From Acetobacteraceae bacterium B3987 (GTDB lineage Bacteria; Pseudomonadota; Alphaproteobacteria; Acetobacterales; Acetobacteraceae), in the NCBI GenBank assembly GCA_026537415.1, contig JAFNMF010000028.1, positions 1-64,000 of the forward strand: DNA of 64,000 nucleotides, in the 5' to 3' direction. A model generated the notes under the pieces. It worked only from the letters and a program-made list of their open reading frames with translations, was not told where the DNA came from and searched no databases. Each line of letters begins with the position of its first letter. Within the stretch, counting starts at the first letter, position 1. Shown in pieces: positions 1 through 8,784 of the stretch. Made by a program: the position numbers and the translations under genes.

Positions 1-5
1 CTTTA

Positions 6-81
6 GTCCCGTTCGTCTAGAGGCCTAGGACACCGCCCTTTCACGGCGGCAACACGGGTTCGAATCCCGTACGGGACGCCA
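6..81 (+). tRNA. tRNA-Glu (anticodon TTC)
   Basis: Complete 76-nt cloverleaf. The acceptor arm GTCCCGT (6-12) pairs with ACGGGAC (71-77), followed by discriminator G and an encoded CCA end (79-81). The anticodon stem CCGCC/GGCGG (33-37/45-49) holds the 7-base loop CTTTCAC, giving anticodon TTC at 40-42, which reads GAA/GAG. The T arm has the usual GGTTCGAATCC. It lies at the left edge of the window, so its upstream context is not visible. Confidence 0.97.
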
Positions 82-106
82 GTGCCAACGGAAACATACT
101 TCCTGT

Positions 107-1021
107 TCAGATAAATCCCCGCTGTTTCATCCAGAGTTCGGCCAGAGCAGGCCACTGTTCTGTAGGGCCGCCTTTACATCCCAGACCAAAACCGTGGCCG
201 CCTGTTGAAAAACAATGCTCTTCACAAGGCCGTCGATGCTGCTGATAGGCCCGCAACAGCTGCTTTTCCTGCGCCGGCGACACAATCGGATCATCCAACG
301 CATGAGCCATGAACAAGGGCGGCGCATCATCCCGAACATGCGGCGACAAAGACCAGCGGGCAGCCCGCTCCGGCGTGGGGTCATCCCCCAGACATATCCG
401 GCTGGTGCGGCTTCTGGTAAAGGGCGGTGCAACGCTGACAACTGGATAAAGCAGCATGAGCAGGGCCGGAGGCACATCATGTTCCTGCAAAGCCGTCAGA
501 CCCATCAGGTGCCCTCCCGCAGAAAACCCCATGAGGGCCACACGCTGCGCATCAATCGTTCCACCAATCTTTCCAGCCTGCACCATCTTCAATGCCTGTC
601 TGGCATCTGCCAACGGGGCCTCCATGCCCTCGGCCCATCCCTCTCGTGGCAGACGGTATAAAAGGATGGCAGCCGTCACACCCAACGAGACCAGCCACCG
701 GGCTACAGGTAGAGCTTCATGCCCGACAGCAATATGCCCATAGCCACCACCTGCGGCGATGATGACCGCAGCTCCATTCGGGCGAGCAGGCCGTATGATA
801 TGAAGACCCGGCGCATAAATACGTGAAACCCTCCCTCCTTGTGCAACACGAGGCGGCTCCACAGCACCATCCTCCGGCCAAAGTGGATAAAAATCGGGCA
901 TGTCATGCAACATCGTCTTCACAGAGTACGTCTCTCGGGCCAGACCATACCTTACTCCCCCTGAAAACGCCGCCATGGAAAGAACAGCACACCCCTTCAA
1001 AAATTGGCGACGGGTCTTCAT
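107..1021 (-). CDS. Tat-exported alpha/beta-hydrolase (esterase/lipase-like)
   Basis: 304-aa alpha/beta-hydrolase. The N-terminus is a twin-arginine signal (TRRQFLKG at residues 3-10, then a hydrophobic stretch to about 25), so it should be exported folded to the periplasm. The nucleophile elbow is GFSAGG with Ser167. An oxyanion-loop GGG lies near 91-93, and Asp244 (DDPIV) and His276 (GGHGFG) complete a plausible catalytic triad. This arrangement resembles the bacterial feruloyl/acetyl-xylan esterase-like (BD-FAE, esterase/lipase) group. The substrate is unknown; acylated sugars are a guess. It is a single gene on the minus strand, convergent with the tRNA and divergent from phoU. Confidence 0.82.
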   Translation of the reverse strand: MKTRRQFLKGCAVLSMAAFSGGVRYGLARETYSVKTMLHDMPDFYPLWPEDGAVEPPRVAQGGRVSRIYAPGLHIIRPARPNGAAVIIAAGGGYGHIAVGHEALPVARWLVSLGVTAAILLYRLPREGWAEGMEAPLADARQALKMVQAGKIGGTIDAQRVALMGFSAGGHLMGLTALQEHDVPPALLMLLYPVVSVAPPFTRSRTSRICLGDDPTPERAARWSLSPHVRDDAPPLFMAHALDDPIVSPAQEKQLLRAYQQHRRPCEEHCFSTGGHGFGLGCKGGPTEQWPALAELWMKQRGFI

Positions 1022-1106
1022 CTATCTGCCTCTCTTCTTTCCGGTAATGACGCAACAATCCTGCCTAGAACCACTCACCACGCAGAAACATGAAATATTC
1101 ATGACA

Positions 1107-1172
1107 TCTCCGTAAAATGCGGAGAAATACCCCTCATAAAAGCAGCAAAAAGGCCGCTTTTATGCTGCTTTT
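1107..1172. promoter_or_regulatory. Two hairpins in the esterase/phoU intergenic region
   Basis: Between the divergent esterase and phoU genes there are two perfect inverted repeats. TCTCCG/CGGAGA (1107-1112/1120-1125) has a 7-base loop. AAAAGCAGCA/TGCTGCTTTT (1138-1147/1163-1172) has a 15-base loop that itself contains AAAAG/CTTTT. The second could act as a terminator or attenuator in a phoU leader, because it ends in a T run. No function is proven, and no convincing Pho box was found here. Confidence 0.4.
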
Positions 1173-1249
1173 GGCCCTATTATGTGGTGCTGTTTCCGCT
1201 CCTGATGAATTGCAGTAGAGTGAGCCGCCTGAAAGGGGACAGAAGCGTG

Positions 1250-1975
1250 ATGCACCAGAAGCAGCATATTGTGCAGCGTTATGAAGATGAGCTGCTCCAT
1301 TTACGGTCCCTAATGGAACAGATGGGCGGGCTGGTGGAACACCAGCTTTCTCTCGTGCTGGCAGCTATTGCCGAAAATGATGGGCAAGCCGCCCTTCAGG
1401 CCGCACAGCAAGACAGGAACGTGGATGCGCTAGAACACAAGGTGGAGACATTAGCCATTCGCCTTCTAGCTCTGCGTGGCCCTATGGCCGCAGACCTGCG
1501 GGAAATCGTGGCCTGTATTCCCATGGCTGGCGCACTGGAGCGTATGGGCGACTATGCCAGCTCCATTGCCCGCCGCCTCAGCCAAATGGAGCAACCCATT
1601 CCCCGCCCCGCCCGCCTTGCCCTAAGTGAAATGGGTCGGCTGGTGTTGGAACATCTCCGCCGCATCATGGATGCACTGGAACACAAAGACGCCGACGCCG
1701 CCCATGCCATCTGGGCCGCCGACCAGCTGGTGGACCAATATTGCGAGGCCATGACCGCTGATTCACTGGAGCAGATGACCCGTCATCCCCATACCATCCG
1801 CCTCCATATCGCCCTGCTTTTCATCATCAGAAATCTGGAACGAATTGGCGACCACACGACCAACATAGCCGAACGTGTGGTCTTCATGGTCACAGGGTCC
1901 ATGCTGCCCCCATCCCGCCCACATGGCCATGACAGCCAACACAGCCTACCCAGACAGGAACCTTCCAACCCATGA
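1250..1975 (+). CDS. phoU: Phosphate signalling protein PhoU
   Basis: 241-aa PhoU: all-helical, with two tandem PhoU repeats. Recognisable metal-binding motifs include the ALERMGDYASSIA and LERIGDHTTNIAE segments, one per repeat. PhoU links the Pst phosphate transporter to the PhoR kinase and keeps the Pho regulon off when phosphate is sufficient. The start at 1250 is preferred because AAAGGGGA lies about 10 bases upstream; an upstream in-frame start at 1184 would add 22 unlikely residues. It overlaps phoB by 4 bases (ATGA). The pstSCAB genes that usually precede it are not upstream here, so the transporter must be elsewhere or absent. Confidence 0.95.
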   Translation: MHQKQHIVQRYEDELLHLRSLMEQMGGLVEHQLSLVLAAIAENDGQAALQAAQQDRNVDALEHKVETLAIRLLALRGPMAADLREIVACIPMAGALERMGDYASSIARRLSQMEQPIPRPARLALSEMGRLVLEHLRRIMDALEHKDADAAHAIWAADQLVDQYCEAMTADSLEQMTRHPHTIRLHIALLFIIRNLERIGDHTTNIAERVVFMVTGSMLPPSRPHGHDSQHSLPRQEPSNP

Positions 1976-2703
1976 CAGCCTCCACACCTCACAAAGGCTC
2001 CGTTCTCGTTGTAGAAGACGAACCCGCCCTGCGGGTTTTACTGGAACACAGCTTGCGCCAACGTGGCTATCAAGTCAGCACTGTTATGGATGGCGAGCAG
2101 GCTCTGTCATTCCTTGAGACAAAACGGCCCGACCTTGCCCTGCTGGATTGGATGCTACCCGGTATCTCCGGATTGGAACTATGCCGCATCATCCGGCAAA
2201 AACCGGGTCTGAAGGACCTTCCCGTTCTTTTCCTGACCGCCCGCACTGACGAACAAGATGTCATAGCGGGTCTGGATAACGGTGCTGACGACTATCTGAC
2301 CAAACCATGCAGTGCCGATAAACTAGATGCCCGCCTGCGGGCCCTGCTACGCCGCACACGCCCTGTGCAAGATATCATAACATTCGGCCCCCTCACTCTA
2401 GAACCAGAAAACCATCAGGTCACCCGGTCCGGACGTCCCATCGCTCTGGGACCAACCGAATACCGCCTGCTGGAGCTTTTTATCCACCATCCCCGCAAGG
2501 TCTTCTCTCGAGAAGACCTGTTAAAACGCCTTTGGGGCCCCCATGTCCATGTGGAGTTACGCACCGTAGATGTGCATATCCGCCGTCTCCGCAAAGCTCT
2601 AAATGAAGGGGACGAAAAAGACCTCATCAGGACCGTGCGCGCTGCTGGCTATGCTCTAGATAATGGTCCAGCCAGCCCAGCAGTCGGCAAAATCTCCGAC
2701 TAA
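1972..2703 (+). CDS. phoB: Phosphate regulon response regulator PhoB
   Basis: 243-aa OmpR/PhoB-family regulator. The receiver domain spans about 10-125 with acidic Asp16, phospho-acceptor Asp59 (LLDWMLPG), Thr89 and Lys111. A C-terminal winged-helix domain carries RTVDVHIRRLRKAL, the segment characteristic of PhoB. It is phosphorylated by PhoR and activates phosphate-starvation genes by binding Pho boxes. The ATG start overlaps the phoU stop, implying translational coupling, and phoR follows after 6 bases. The gene order phoU-phoB-phoR differs from the enterobacterial phoBR. Confidence 0.95.
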   Translation: MTASTPHKGSVLVVEDEPALRVLLEHSLRQRGYQVSTVMDGEQALSFLETKRPDLALLDWMLPGISGLELCRIIRQKPGLKDLPVLFLTARTDEQDVIAGLDNGADDYLTKPCSADKLDARLRALLRRTRPVQDIITFGPLTLEPENHQVTRSGRPIALGPTEYRLLELFIHHPRKVFSREDLLKRLWGPHVHVELRTVDVHIRRLRKALNEGDEKDLIRTVRAAGYALDNGPASPAVGKISD

Positions 2704-2709
2704 AATCTT

Positions 2710-3993
2710 ATGGCCGCATCACTCCTCCTGCCGGACCTCATTGCAGGGGCCTGCGCCTGCTTGGCCCTGACAGGTTGGGGAATGGTCTGGCACCTGTCCC
2801 GCCATGCCCGTCTCTCTGAACACGAGACACGACACCACAAACCGGATCGCAAACCCACCCCGAGCAATAACACTCTGCTCGCCAATGCCGCCCCATTGCT
2901 GGTAGAGGCCATTCCCGGCATGGCTCTCATTCTCGGGTCCATGGGACAGATTCTGGCCTGCAACGAGGACGCCCAAACCCATTATGGAAACAGCCTCGGG
3001 GCCCTACTTCGCCATCCTAATGCACGAGACACACTCAAGACGGCCCTTCATGCGCCGTCAGTGACGGATGCCACTCTTCCCGCAGCCTGCTCAACCACTG
3101 TCCAGCTGGATGTGCCGGTAAAATGCTCCGTCCATCTCGCTATGCGCCGCATTGTAGGCTCATCAGAGCGGGACAGTCTCGTCCTTGTCCTCCTGCATGA
3201 CCGCAGCATCATGCAGGCCGTGGACCGTATGCGGGCCGACTTTGTAGCCCATGCCAGCCACGAACTGCGCACGCCTCTAGCTTCTCTGAGTGGCTTCATT
3301 GATTTGATGCGGGAGGGTGGCGACACGACAGACCCATCTTCCCGCACCCTGTATCTGGACATCATGAACCAGCAAGCCACACGGATGCAGCGTCTGATCG
3401 ACCGGCTACTCTATCTCTCCCAGCTTGAACTGAAAGGGCATCACCGCCCTCATGAACAGCTGGACGTAGATGAACTCTTCGCCCTTGTTCTTGGTGAGGT
3501 CACACCACGTTTTCACGATTCCAGCCGCACACTGACTGTCGATCATGAGGAAAACCTGATCCTACTGGCAGACAGTGATGAAATGGTGCAGGTTCTCCTC
3601 AATCTCATTGAAAATGCCATCCGCTATGGCACAAGGCCAGACCATCCCTTGCATGTTCGCCTTCATGCCAGACAGGCCACCCCTGACGAAGGGCCATCCT
3701 CCGCCATGCCCGGAATCCTAATCACGGTTGAAGATAATGGCCCCGGCATCGCTGCCCATCATATTCCTCGACTGACCGAACGCTTCTACCGCATCACAAA
3801 CCAACCAGAGAGCCACACCGAGAGCGAACAAGGCACAGGGCTGGGACTGGCCATCGTCCGCCAGATTTTAGAAAGACATGGCGGGCAGATACGTTTTGCC
3901 AGCACACCGGGACAAGGCACGACCTGCTTTATCTGGCTACCCGCCGCTCACACCCCACAAAACCGAGCCACAGGGGCAATACCCACCCCTTAG
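2710..3993 (+). CDS. phoR: Phosphate regulon sensor histidine kinase PhoR
   Basis: 427-aa membrane histidine kinase. There is one hydrophobic segment at residues 8-29, a PAS-like region around 60-165, and a dimerisation/H box with His184 (HASHELRTPL). The HATPase domain has N-box NLIENAIRYG (298-307), G1 EDNGPGIA and G2 GTGLGLAIV. It is assigned to PhoR by its position directly after phoB and by its PAS-HisKA architecture. PhoR lacks a periplasmic sensor and reads phosphate through PhoU/Pst. No clear terminator follows; the next gene starts 224 bases downstream. Confidence 0.9.
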   Translation: MAASLLLPDLIAGACACLALTGWGMVWHLSRHARLSEHETRHHKPDRKPTPSNNTLLANAAPLLVEAIPGMALILGSMGQILACNEDAQTHYGNSLGALLRHPNARDTLKTALHAPSVTDATLPAACSTTVQLDVPVKCSVHLAMRRIVGSSERDSLVLVLLHDRSIMQAVDRMRADFVAHASHELRTPLASLSGFIDLMREGGDTTDPSSRTLYLDIMNQQATRMQRLIDRLLYLSQLELKGHHRPHEQLDVDELFALVLGEVTPRFHDSSRTLTVDHEENLILLADSDEMVQVLLNLIENAIRYGTRPDHPLHVRLHARQATPDEGPSSAMPGILITVEDNGPGIAAHHIPRLTERFYRITNQPESHTESEQGTGLGLAIVRQILERHGGQIRFASTPGQGTTCFIWLPAAHTPQNRATGAIPTP

Positions 3994-4217
3994 CTATAGG
4001 CTGTGCAATCACACAGAAATAGGAAGACCATGTGGGACAACCGAGACCTCGATTCATGGCTTTTTCATACAAAGGGCAAACCGGGCAGCATCCTGCATAA
4101 CAGGGCTTCTTCTTTGTTTCATAATCAGAATAATTTATTTTTTTAAGGCTTATAACAGGGCACATTTTAGCCCATAAAAGACAAAGAGATTCACGCAACA
4201 AGGGCCTTATATTTTCC

Positions 4218-5594
4218 ATGCTCAGCCTGTTTGATCTGTTCAAGATAGGGATTGGCCCTTCCTCCTCCCATACTGTTGGCCCCATGCGCGCTGCCCAGCG
4301 TTTTGCCGATGTACTGGCAGACCTACCCGATGGCCCGCTGGAAAAAGACCCAGCCCGCATTGTTGTTACCCTCTATGGCTCACTAGCCCTGACAGCCGAA
4401 GGCCACGGCACCATAAAAGCCGTCCTCCTCGGGCTGGCCGGGGAAACACCGGAGCATGTTGATCCAGAAACCGCCAAGAAACTGGTCCAACATATTGAAA
4501 GCACACATCTGCTGAACCTCAACGGGACCAGTTTCTCCTTCGACTACCAAAAGGACATCTGTCTAGACACAGGCACCATTCCCCCCATCCACCCCAACAC
4601 CATGCAGTTTGAAGCCTTCGCACGGGATGGAACCCTCATCACACGCCAACGTTTCTGCTCCGTTGGCGGGGGGTTCATCACACCAGAGGACCAGGCACGG
4701 ACAATGTCCTACTCCCTGCCCGAAGTGCCTTTCCCCTTCCGTAGTGGTAAAGCACTGCTGGCCCATACCAAACAACAGAATACCGACATTGCCAGCATCA
4801 TGATGGCCAATGAAACCGCCACCCGCCCCCTCTGGGATGTGGAGCGAGGCATGGATCGCATTGCCGAGACAATGTTGGCCTGCATCGAGGCCGGATTACA
4901 TAATACGGACACGCTTCCCGGCCCACTGAAAGTGCAGAGACGGGCTGCAAAACTCTATGCCCGCCTTCAGGCCAAAACCAATGCTGCCCCTTCCCCTCAT
5001 GGTGTGATGAACTGGATCAGCCTCTTCGCCATTGCCGTGAATGAGGAAAATGCAGCAGGCGGGCGAGTCGTGACCGCCCCCACAAACGGGGCAGCAGGCG
5101 TCATTCCAGCCGTTATGCGTTATTATCGGGACTTCTGCCCCGAATATTCACAAAACGGCCTGCGAACCTTCCTGCTGACCGCTGCCGCTATCGGGGGACT
5201 TTTCAAACTCAATGCCTCCATCTCTGGGGCAGAAGTGGGCTGCCAGGGAGAGGTTGGTGTGGCGTCCTCCATGGCCGCAGCGGGACTTACGGCCGCACTG
5301 GGTGGCACGCCAGAACAATGCGAACATGCTGCAGAAATCGCCATGGAACACCATCTGGGCATGACCTGCGACCCGGTGGCTGGCCTTGTGCAAATCCCCT
5401 GCATCGAGCGGAACGCCTTTGGGGCCGTCAAAGCCATCAATGCGTCCTCGCTGGCCATGAGCGATGATAGTGGGGCGCATTATGTCTCGCTGGACCATGT
5501 CATAAAGACGATGGCGGAAACAGGCCGGGACATGAATCACCGTTACAAGGAAACAGCACTGGGAGGGCTGGCCGTCAACGTACCGGCCTGCTGA
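4218..5594 (+). CDS. sdaA: L-serine ammonia-lyase (L-serine dehydratase)
   Basis: 458-aa single-chain iron-sulfur L-serine dehydratase: L-serine to pyruvate plus ammonia, in the cytoplasm. The N-terminal beta domain has the family signature [13 protein letters not shown] near residues 11-23. The C-terminal alpha domain has conserved cysteines for the oxygen-sensitive [4Fe-4S] cluster, including the [12 protein letters not shown] segment. The length matches SdaA/TdcG (about 455 aa). The preceding 224-base gap is AT-rich with no obvious structure. AAGGG about 14 bases before the ATG is a weak ribosome site. It feeds serine carbon into pyruvate. Confidence 0.95.
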   Translation: MLSLFDLFKIGIGPSSSHTVGPMRAAQRFADVLADLPDGPLEKDPARIVVTLYGSLALTAEGHGTIKAVLLGLAGETPEHVDPETAKKLVQHIESTHLLNLNGTSFSFDYQKDICLDTGTIPPIHPNTMQFEAFARDGTLITRQRFCSVGGGFITPEDQARTMSYSLPEVPFPFRSGKALLAHTKQQNTDIASIMMANETATRPLWDVERGMDRIAETMLACIEAGLHNTDTLPGPLKVQRRAAKLYARLQAKTNAAPSPHGVMNWISLFAIAVNEENAAGGRVVTAPTNGAAGVIPAVMRYYRDFCPEYSQNGLRTFLLTAAAIGGLFKLNASISGAEVGCQGEVGVASSMAAAGLTAALGGTPEQCEHAAEIAMEHHLGMTCDPVAGLVQIPCIERNAFGAVKAINASSLAMSDDSGAHYVSLDHVIKTMAETGRDMNHRYKETALGGLAVNVPAC

Positions 5595-5683
5595 CATCCC
5601 TTCAGGACCGCTTGCCTGAAACTGCTGCAACCCATACGATATTGTGAATCCTTTTTCCCCCTGTGCTGCGGTACGTTCGCCCC

Positions 5684-6367
5684 ATGACACGCCATCATTT
5701 GCCCGTTTTGCTGCTTGCCGCCTCTATGCTGGCTACCGTCTCCACCGCTCGAGCGGAGCCGGGCGATCCCCTTCCGGCAAGTGCCCGCCCTGCGGCACCG
5801 GCTCTTCTCATCCCCACCCTACCTTGCCAGAAACTGGCCAGCACGCCCCTCACCTATGCCTCCACTGGCAGTGATGATTCACTGCATGTCCATGTGCAGT
5901 GCGCCATGGAGAAAGGGCCGGATAATCTCTGGCGAGCCAAATCCTGCACATACGACTCCAAATGGAACGGGTTTTACATGCCCCGTCACCATAAGACGCA
6001 TCCCTACCGGGAAGCCGTGGCAGCCTATATGAGCCATGCCTGCTTTGCAGACAGCCAGCTGACGCCCTATTTCTCAGATGAACAGACCGACCAGCCTGAT
6101 GCTATCTCCAGTGAAGATGCGTGGTCGTCCCGCCTGATTGTCCCGTGGCGTGGAACACAACTCGCCCATGGAATCAGCAAAGCGCAGGATGAAACCGTCG
6201 GAGCCGTTTTCCTTCATAACAGAGCCGTCACGCTGAAGCTAAGCTTTACCCACATTCCGCCCGTAACGGCGGAAGAAAACAATCTGGACAAAGCCGCCCA
6301 TTCTCCCAACCGCTTCCAGCCTGCCACAAGCCTGATTAATCTGGATGACGTGTCTGCCTCAAAATAA
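5684..6367 (+). CDS. Secreted protein of unknown function
   Basis: 227-aa protein with a clear Sec signal peptide: MTRHH followed by a hydrophobic core and a likely AxA cleavage site (TARAE) near residue 25. The mature part has four or five cysteines (for example LPCQK, VQCAM, KSCTYD and HACFAD), so disulfides are plausible in the periplasm. I do not recognise the family. A GTG start 21 bases upstream is possible, but the ATG at 5684 gives the better signal peptide. It ends 9 bases before the convergent alkB stop. Confidence 0.7.
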   Translation: MTRHHLPVLLLAASMLATVSTARAEPGDPLPASARPAAPALLIPTLPCQKLASTPLTYASTGSDDSLHVHVQCAMEKGPDNLWRAKSCTYDSKWNGFYMPRHHKTHPYREAVAAYMSHACFADSQLTPYFSDEQTDQPDAISSEDAWSSRLIVPWRGTQLAHGISKAQDETVGAVFLHNRAVTLKLSFTHIPPVTAEENNLDKAAHSPNRFQPATSLINLDDVSASK

Positions 6368-6376
6368 CGAGGCGAG

Positions 6377-7018
6377 TCAGTCCACCACCCGAAAGGTGAG
6401 GTTATAGCGGCAATCCGGCCTTGTTCCAGCCGAGGCAGAGCGTACGGGCAAAACACCATGAAAATGACTCCGGCTTGGGCCACCCCAAACCACCACATCG
6501 CCATGATGTAACGGTACTTTGCGGCAAGTATCCCCCCGCCTCGCACCACCCCACTGAAAAAGAGCCGAAAGCCCCAGTGAAACCGACACGACCGGGGCCT
6601 TCATGGTACGCTCATCACGATCCTGATGCAGCCCCATCCCGGCACCGGGTGCATAACGGTTGATAAGCCCGCATTGCGGGACGAACTCCTCATAACCAGC
6701 TGCCTGCGCTGCACGACCAGCCAGTGCCAGAAACAGAGAAGGTAGAGCAGGCCACGGCTTGCGTGTCAGCGGATCAGTCCGCACATAGCGGTAACCTTGC
6801 CCATCACTTATCCAGCCATAATCACCACAGGCTGTCATAGCAGCAGCCATCCGACCACCACCCGCTACTCTGTAATGACGAAAAGGGGCCTGCTGCGTGA
6901 TGGCCTCCACAGCATGAAGCAACGCCTGCGCCTCCGCTTTGGCAAAACCACCCAGCAACACCGCACCCGGAGACAGAATCAATCGCTCTCTGGTCTCTGG
7001 AAAAAGATCATCCATCAA
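6377..7018 (-). CDS. alkB: DNA oxidative demethylase AlkB
   Basis: 213-aa Fe(II)/2-oxoglutarate dioxygenase that reverses 1-methyladenine and 3-methylcytosine in DNA and RNA. The metal ligands His131, Asp133 (HQD) and His187 and the 2OG-binding Arg204 and Arg210 (RYNLTFR) fall at exactly the residue numbers known for E. coli AlkB. An ATGATG start at 7018 fits the full-length family (about 216 aa). The next gene on this strand, a small monooxygenase, lies only 15 bases upstream, so the two may be co-transcribed. Confidence 0.95.
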   Translation of the reverse strand: MMDDLFPETRERLILSPGAVLLGGFAKAEAQALLHAVEAITQQAPFRHYRVAGGGRMAAAMTACGDYGWISDGQGYRYVRTDPLTRKPWPALPSLFLALAGRAAQAAGYEEFVPQCGLINRYAPGAGMGLHQDRDERTMKAPVVSVSLGLSALFQWGGARRGDTCRKVPLHHGDVVVWGGPSRSHFHGVLPVRSASAGTRPDCRYNLTFRVVD

Positions 7019-7033
7019 GAACGATCACCGCCC

Positions 7034-7330
7034 TTACTGCCGCTGGAAAAAGCGTATCTGCCTCGTGATGATTCCCAGCTCCTTCAAGGCATTGGAAAAG
7101 ACCGCGAAATGCGGAGCTGCCTCATGCGCCTGAAAGGCAGCCCGGTTCTTATAGACCTCATGCAGCACGACAAGTGACGGCTCATCCTCACTGCATTGTA
7201 TGGTAAATTCCAAACAGCCCGGTTCATCAGCCGTTGAGCGAGCCGCATCATAGCGACAAACCTCAAGAAACGCCTCCAGCGTCTCTTCCTTGGCCTCAAA
7301 CTCTGCCAGAACAACCAGTGGATTAGACAT
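7034..7330 (-). CDS. Antibiotic biosynthesis monooxygenase (ABM) domain protein, YgiN-like
   Basis: 98-aa single ABM-domain (dimeric ferredoxin-like) protein. It shows the usual pattern of strand VVLAEFEAKE, a helix with an early CRYDAARS segment, EPGCLEFTIQ, and the SLVVLHEVYKNRAAFQAHEAAPHF block with conserved histidines. Members are putative quinol monooxygenases or small-molecule oxygenases; the true substrate is usually unknown. A GGAG-type ribosome site precedes the ATG at 7330. It lies just upstream of alkB on the same strand. Confidence 0.85.
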   Translation of the reverse strand: MSNPLVVLAEFEAKEETLEAFLEVCRYDAARSTADEPGCLEFTIQCSEDEPSLVVLHEVYKNRAAFQAHEAAPHFAVFSNALKELGIITRQIRFFQRQ

Positions 7331-7529
7331 GAAACTCCTCCCTGCATGACAGGTAATGGACGGCTAATCCGTCTCTTCCAGCAGGATGGACCCACAACCA
7401 CGCCAGACGCAACCATTATGCCGTGAAGCAGCAACAAAGCAGGGCTGTAGCAACACCCCTTGCCAGAGAGAAACGGGCACGGTCTGATGCATAGTGAGTT
7501 CTTACCCCTATAGGCAACAGGGAACCCCC

Positions 7530-8012
7530 ATGACTGACCAGCAGGATACCGCTGCCACCCGTTTTCTCGACAGTGCAGGCGTTGCTTACAGAACCTGCCA
7601 TTATGATTACGCTCCACAGAAAGGCCATATCGGTGAGCAAGCCGCCAGTGCCATCGGGGCAAAGCCTTCAGCCGTCTTCAAGACACTCGCTGTGAAAGTT
7701 GACCGTCAACAGCCTGCCTTTGCAGTCATTCCGGTGGATAAGCGGGTCAATTTCAAAGCACTAGCCATCGCTCTGGGTGGACGGAATGCCAAGATGATGC
7801 AGCCGGATGAAGCCCATAACCGCACAGGATTCGTCTCTGGTGGAACAACCCCTTTCGGCTCCCGCCAGACGCTCCCTACCGTCATCGACCGCAGCGCACA
7901 GAAACATAAGACCATATGGATCAATGCTGGTGCCCGGGGTTTTCTAGCCTGCCTAACACCGCAGGACGTACAGACAGTAACGCAAGGTCTTTTCGCCAGT
8001 ATTACCGAATGA
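7530..8012 (+). CDS. ybaK: Cys-tRNA(Pro)/Cys-tRNA(Cys) deacylase YbaK
   Basis: 160-aa YbaK/EbsC-family deacylase. It hydrolyses mischarged Cys-tRNA(Pro) formed by prolyl-tRNA synthetase. Family features are the conserved lysine region PSAVFKTLAVK, VIPVDKRVNFKAL, and the GFVSGGTTPFGSR loop. An in-frame ATG 36 bases upstream exists, but the start at 7530 matches the family N-terminus (TAATRFLDSAGV). It is a single gene, divergent from the ABM gene. Confidence 0.92.
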   Translation: MTDQQDTAATRFLDSAGVAYRTCHYDYAPQKGHIGEQAASAIGAKPSAVFKTLAVKVDRQQPAFAVIPVDKRVNFKALAIALGGRNAKMMQPDEAHNRTGFVSGGTTPFGSRQTLPTVIDRSAQKHKTIWINAGARGFLACLTPQDVQTVTQGLFASITE

Positions 8013-8174
8013 TCGAACAAAGAACGGACCAGCACCCATGGAGATGACCGTTTCGTAACACTGATTTCACTAACATTTTGCGAATTGCCTCCTGTATTCT
8101 GCTGTCACGATGCCTCCACATGGAAGGGGGCAGTCGGGCAGCAGCCTGACAGAACTGGAACAAGGAAAACCGAA

Positions 8175-8636
8175 ATGATCCATGTCCCCAGAATACTGAA
8201 GCAGGTGGCAACAGGCCTCGCTTTGGCCACACTGGCCTGTGGGCTGGCCGCCACCCCGGCAGAAGCACACCATCACCACAGTTTCGGCCATAGCTTCGCC
8301 AGAGGGTTAGGCTTTGGTGTCGGGTCTGGTATTGGTTACAATACGATCGACCGTGTATTCAATGGCTTCGGCGGCGGCTATTATGGCGACTACGGCGGTT
8401 ATAGCGGCGGCTACGCTATGCCCTACATGGCACCAAGCTACGCCCCGCCACCACCGCCCAGCACGAATGTCATCGTCGTACAACCGCCAGCAGCTCCACC
8501 ACCCATGCCCGGCTATCCTTATCCCGTACCCGGCTATACCCATTATCAGCCCGGTCAGGGATATGTTGCCCAGACGACCACCTATGTTCAGGGATATGGC
8601 TACGTTCCCCCTCAACCCCAACCGATGACCCCATGA
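8175..8636 (+). CDS. Secreted Gly/Tyr/Pro-rich low-complexity protein
   Basis: 153-aa exported protein. The signal peptide covers about residues 1-28 (LATLACGLAATPAEA then H). Next come a His cluster (HHHHSFGHS), a glycine/tyrosine-rich block (GGYYGDYGGYSGGY), and a proline/tyrosine-rich tail with PPPPPS and repeated PGY/QGY units. Such proteins are seen in acetic acid bacteria, often annotated only as hypothetical. The function is unknown; a surface or envelope role, or metal binding through the His run, is speculation. The start at 8175 is chosen for AAGGAAAA 6-13 bases upstream and the signal peptide. Confidence 0.7.
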   Translation: MIHVPRILKQVATGLALATLACGLAATPAEAHHHHSFGHSFARGLGFGVGSGIGYNTIDRVFNGFGGGYYGDYGGYSGGYAMPYMAPSYAPPPPPSTNVIVVQPPAAPPPMPGYPYPVPGYTHYQPGQGYVAQTTTYVQGYGYVPPQPQPMTP

Positions 8637-8677
8637 GCCAGATAACAAGAAAGGTTTTAACCTCTCATTCTCAAACG

Positions 8678-8729
8678 GATATTACTTAAACAACCAGTAA
8701 AAACAGGTTGATTTAGGTAGGGTAATATC
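8678..8729. promoter_or_regulatory. Nested inverted repeat upstream of the RND pump
   Basis: Outer arms GATATTAC (8678-8685) and GTAATATC (8722-8729) are perfectly complementary. Inner arms CAACC (8691-8695) and GGTTG (8706-8710) are nested inside. The element lies between the secreted-protein stop (8636) and the RND start (8785) and is followed by TTT. It may be an operator or an RNA hairpin (terminator of the upstream gene, or leader of the pump). Only the symmetry is directly seen. Confidence 0.45.
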
Positions 8730-8784
8730 TTTATGGAGGCAGAGCTTCTGCAATAACAAGGTAAGAAAGAGTTAATAGCTAGGG

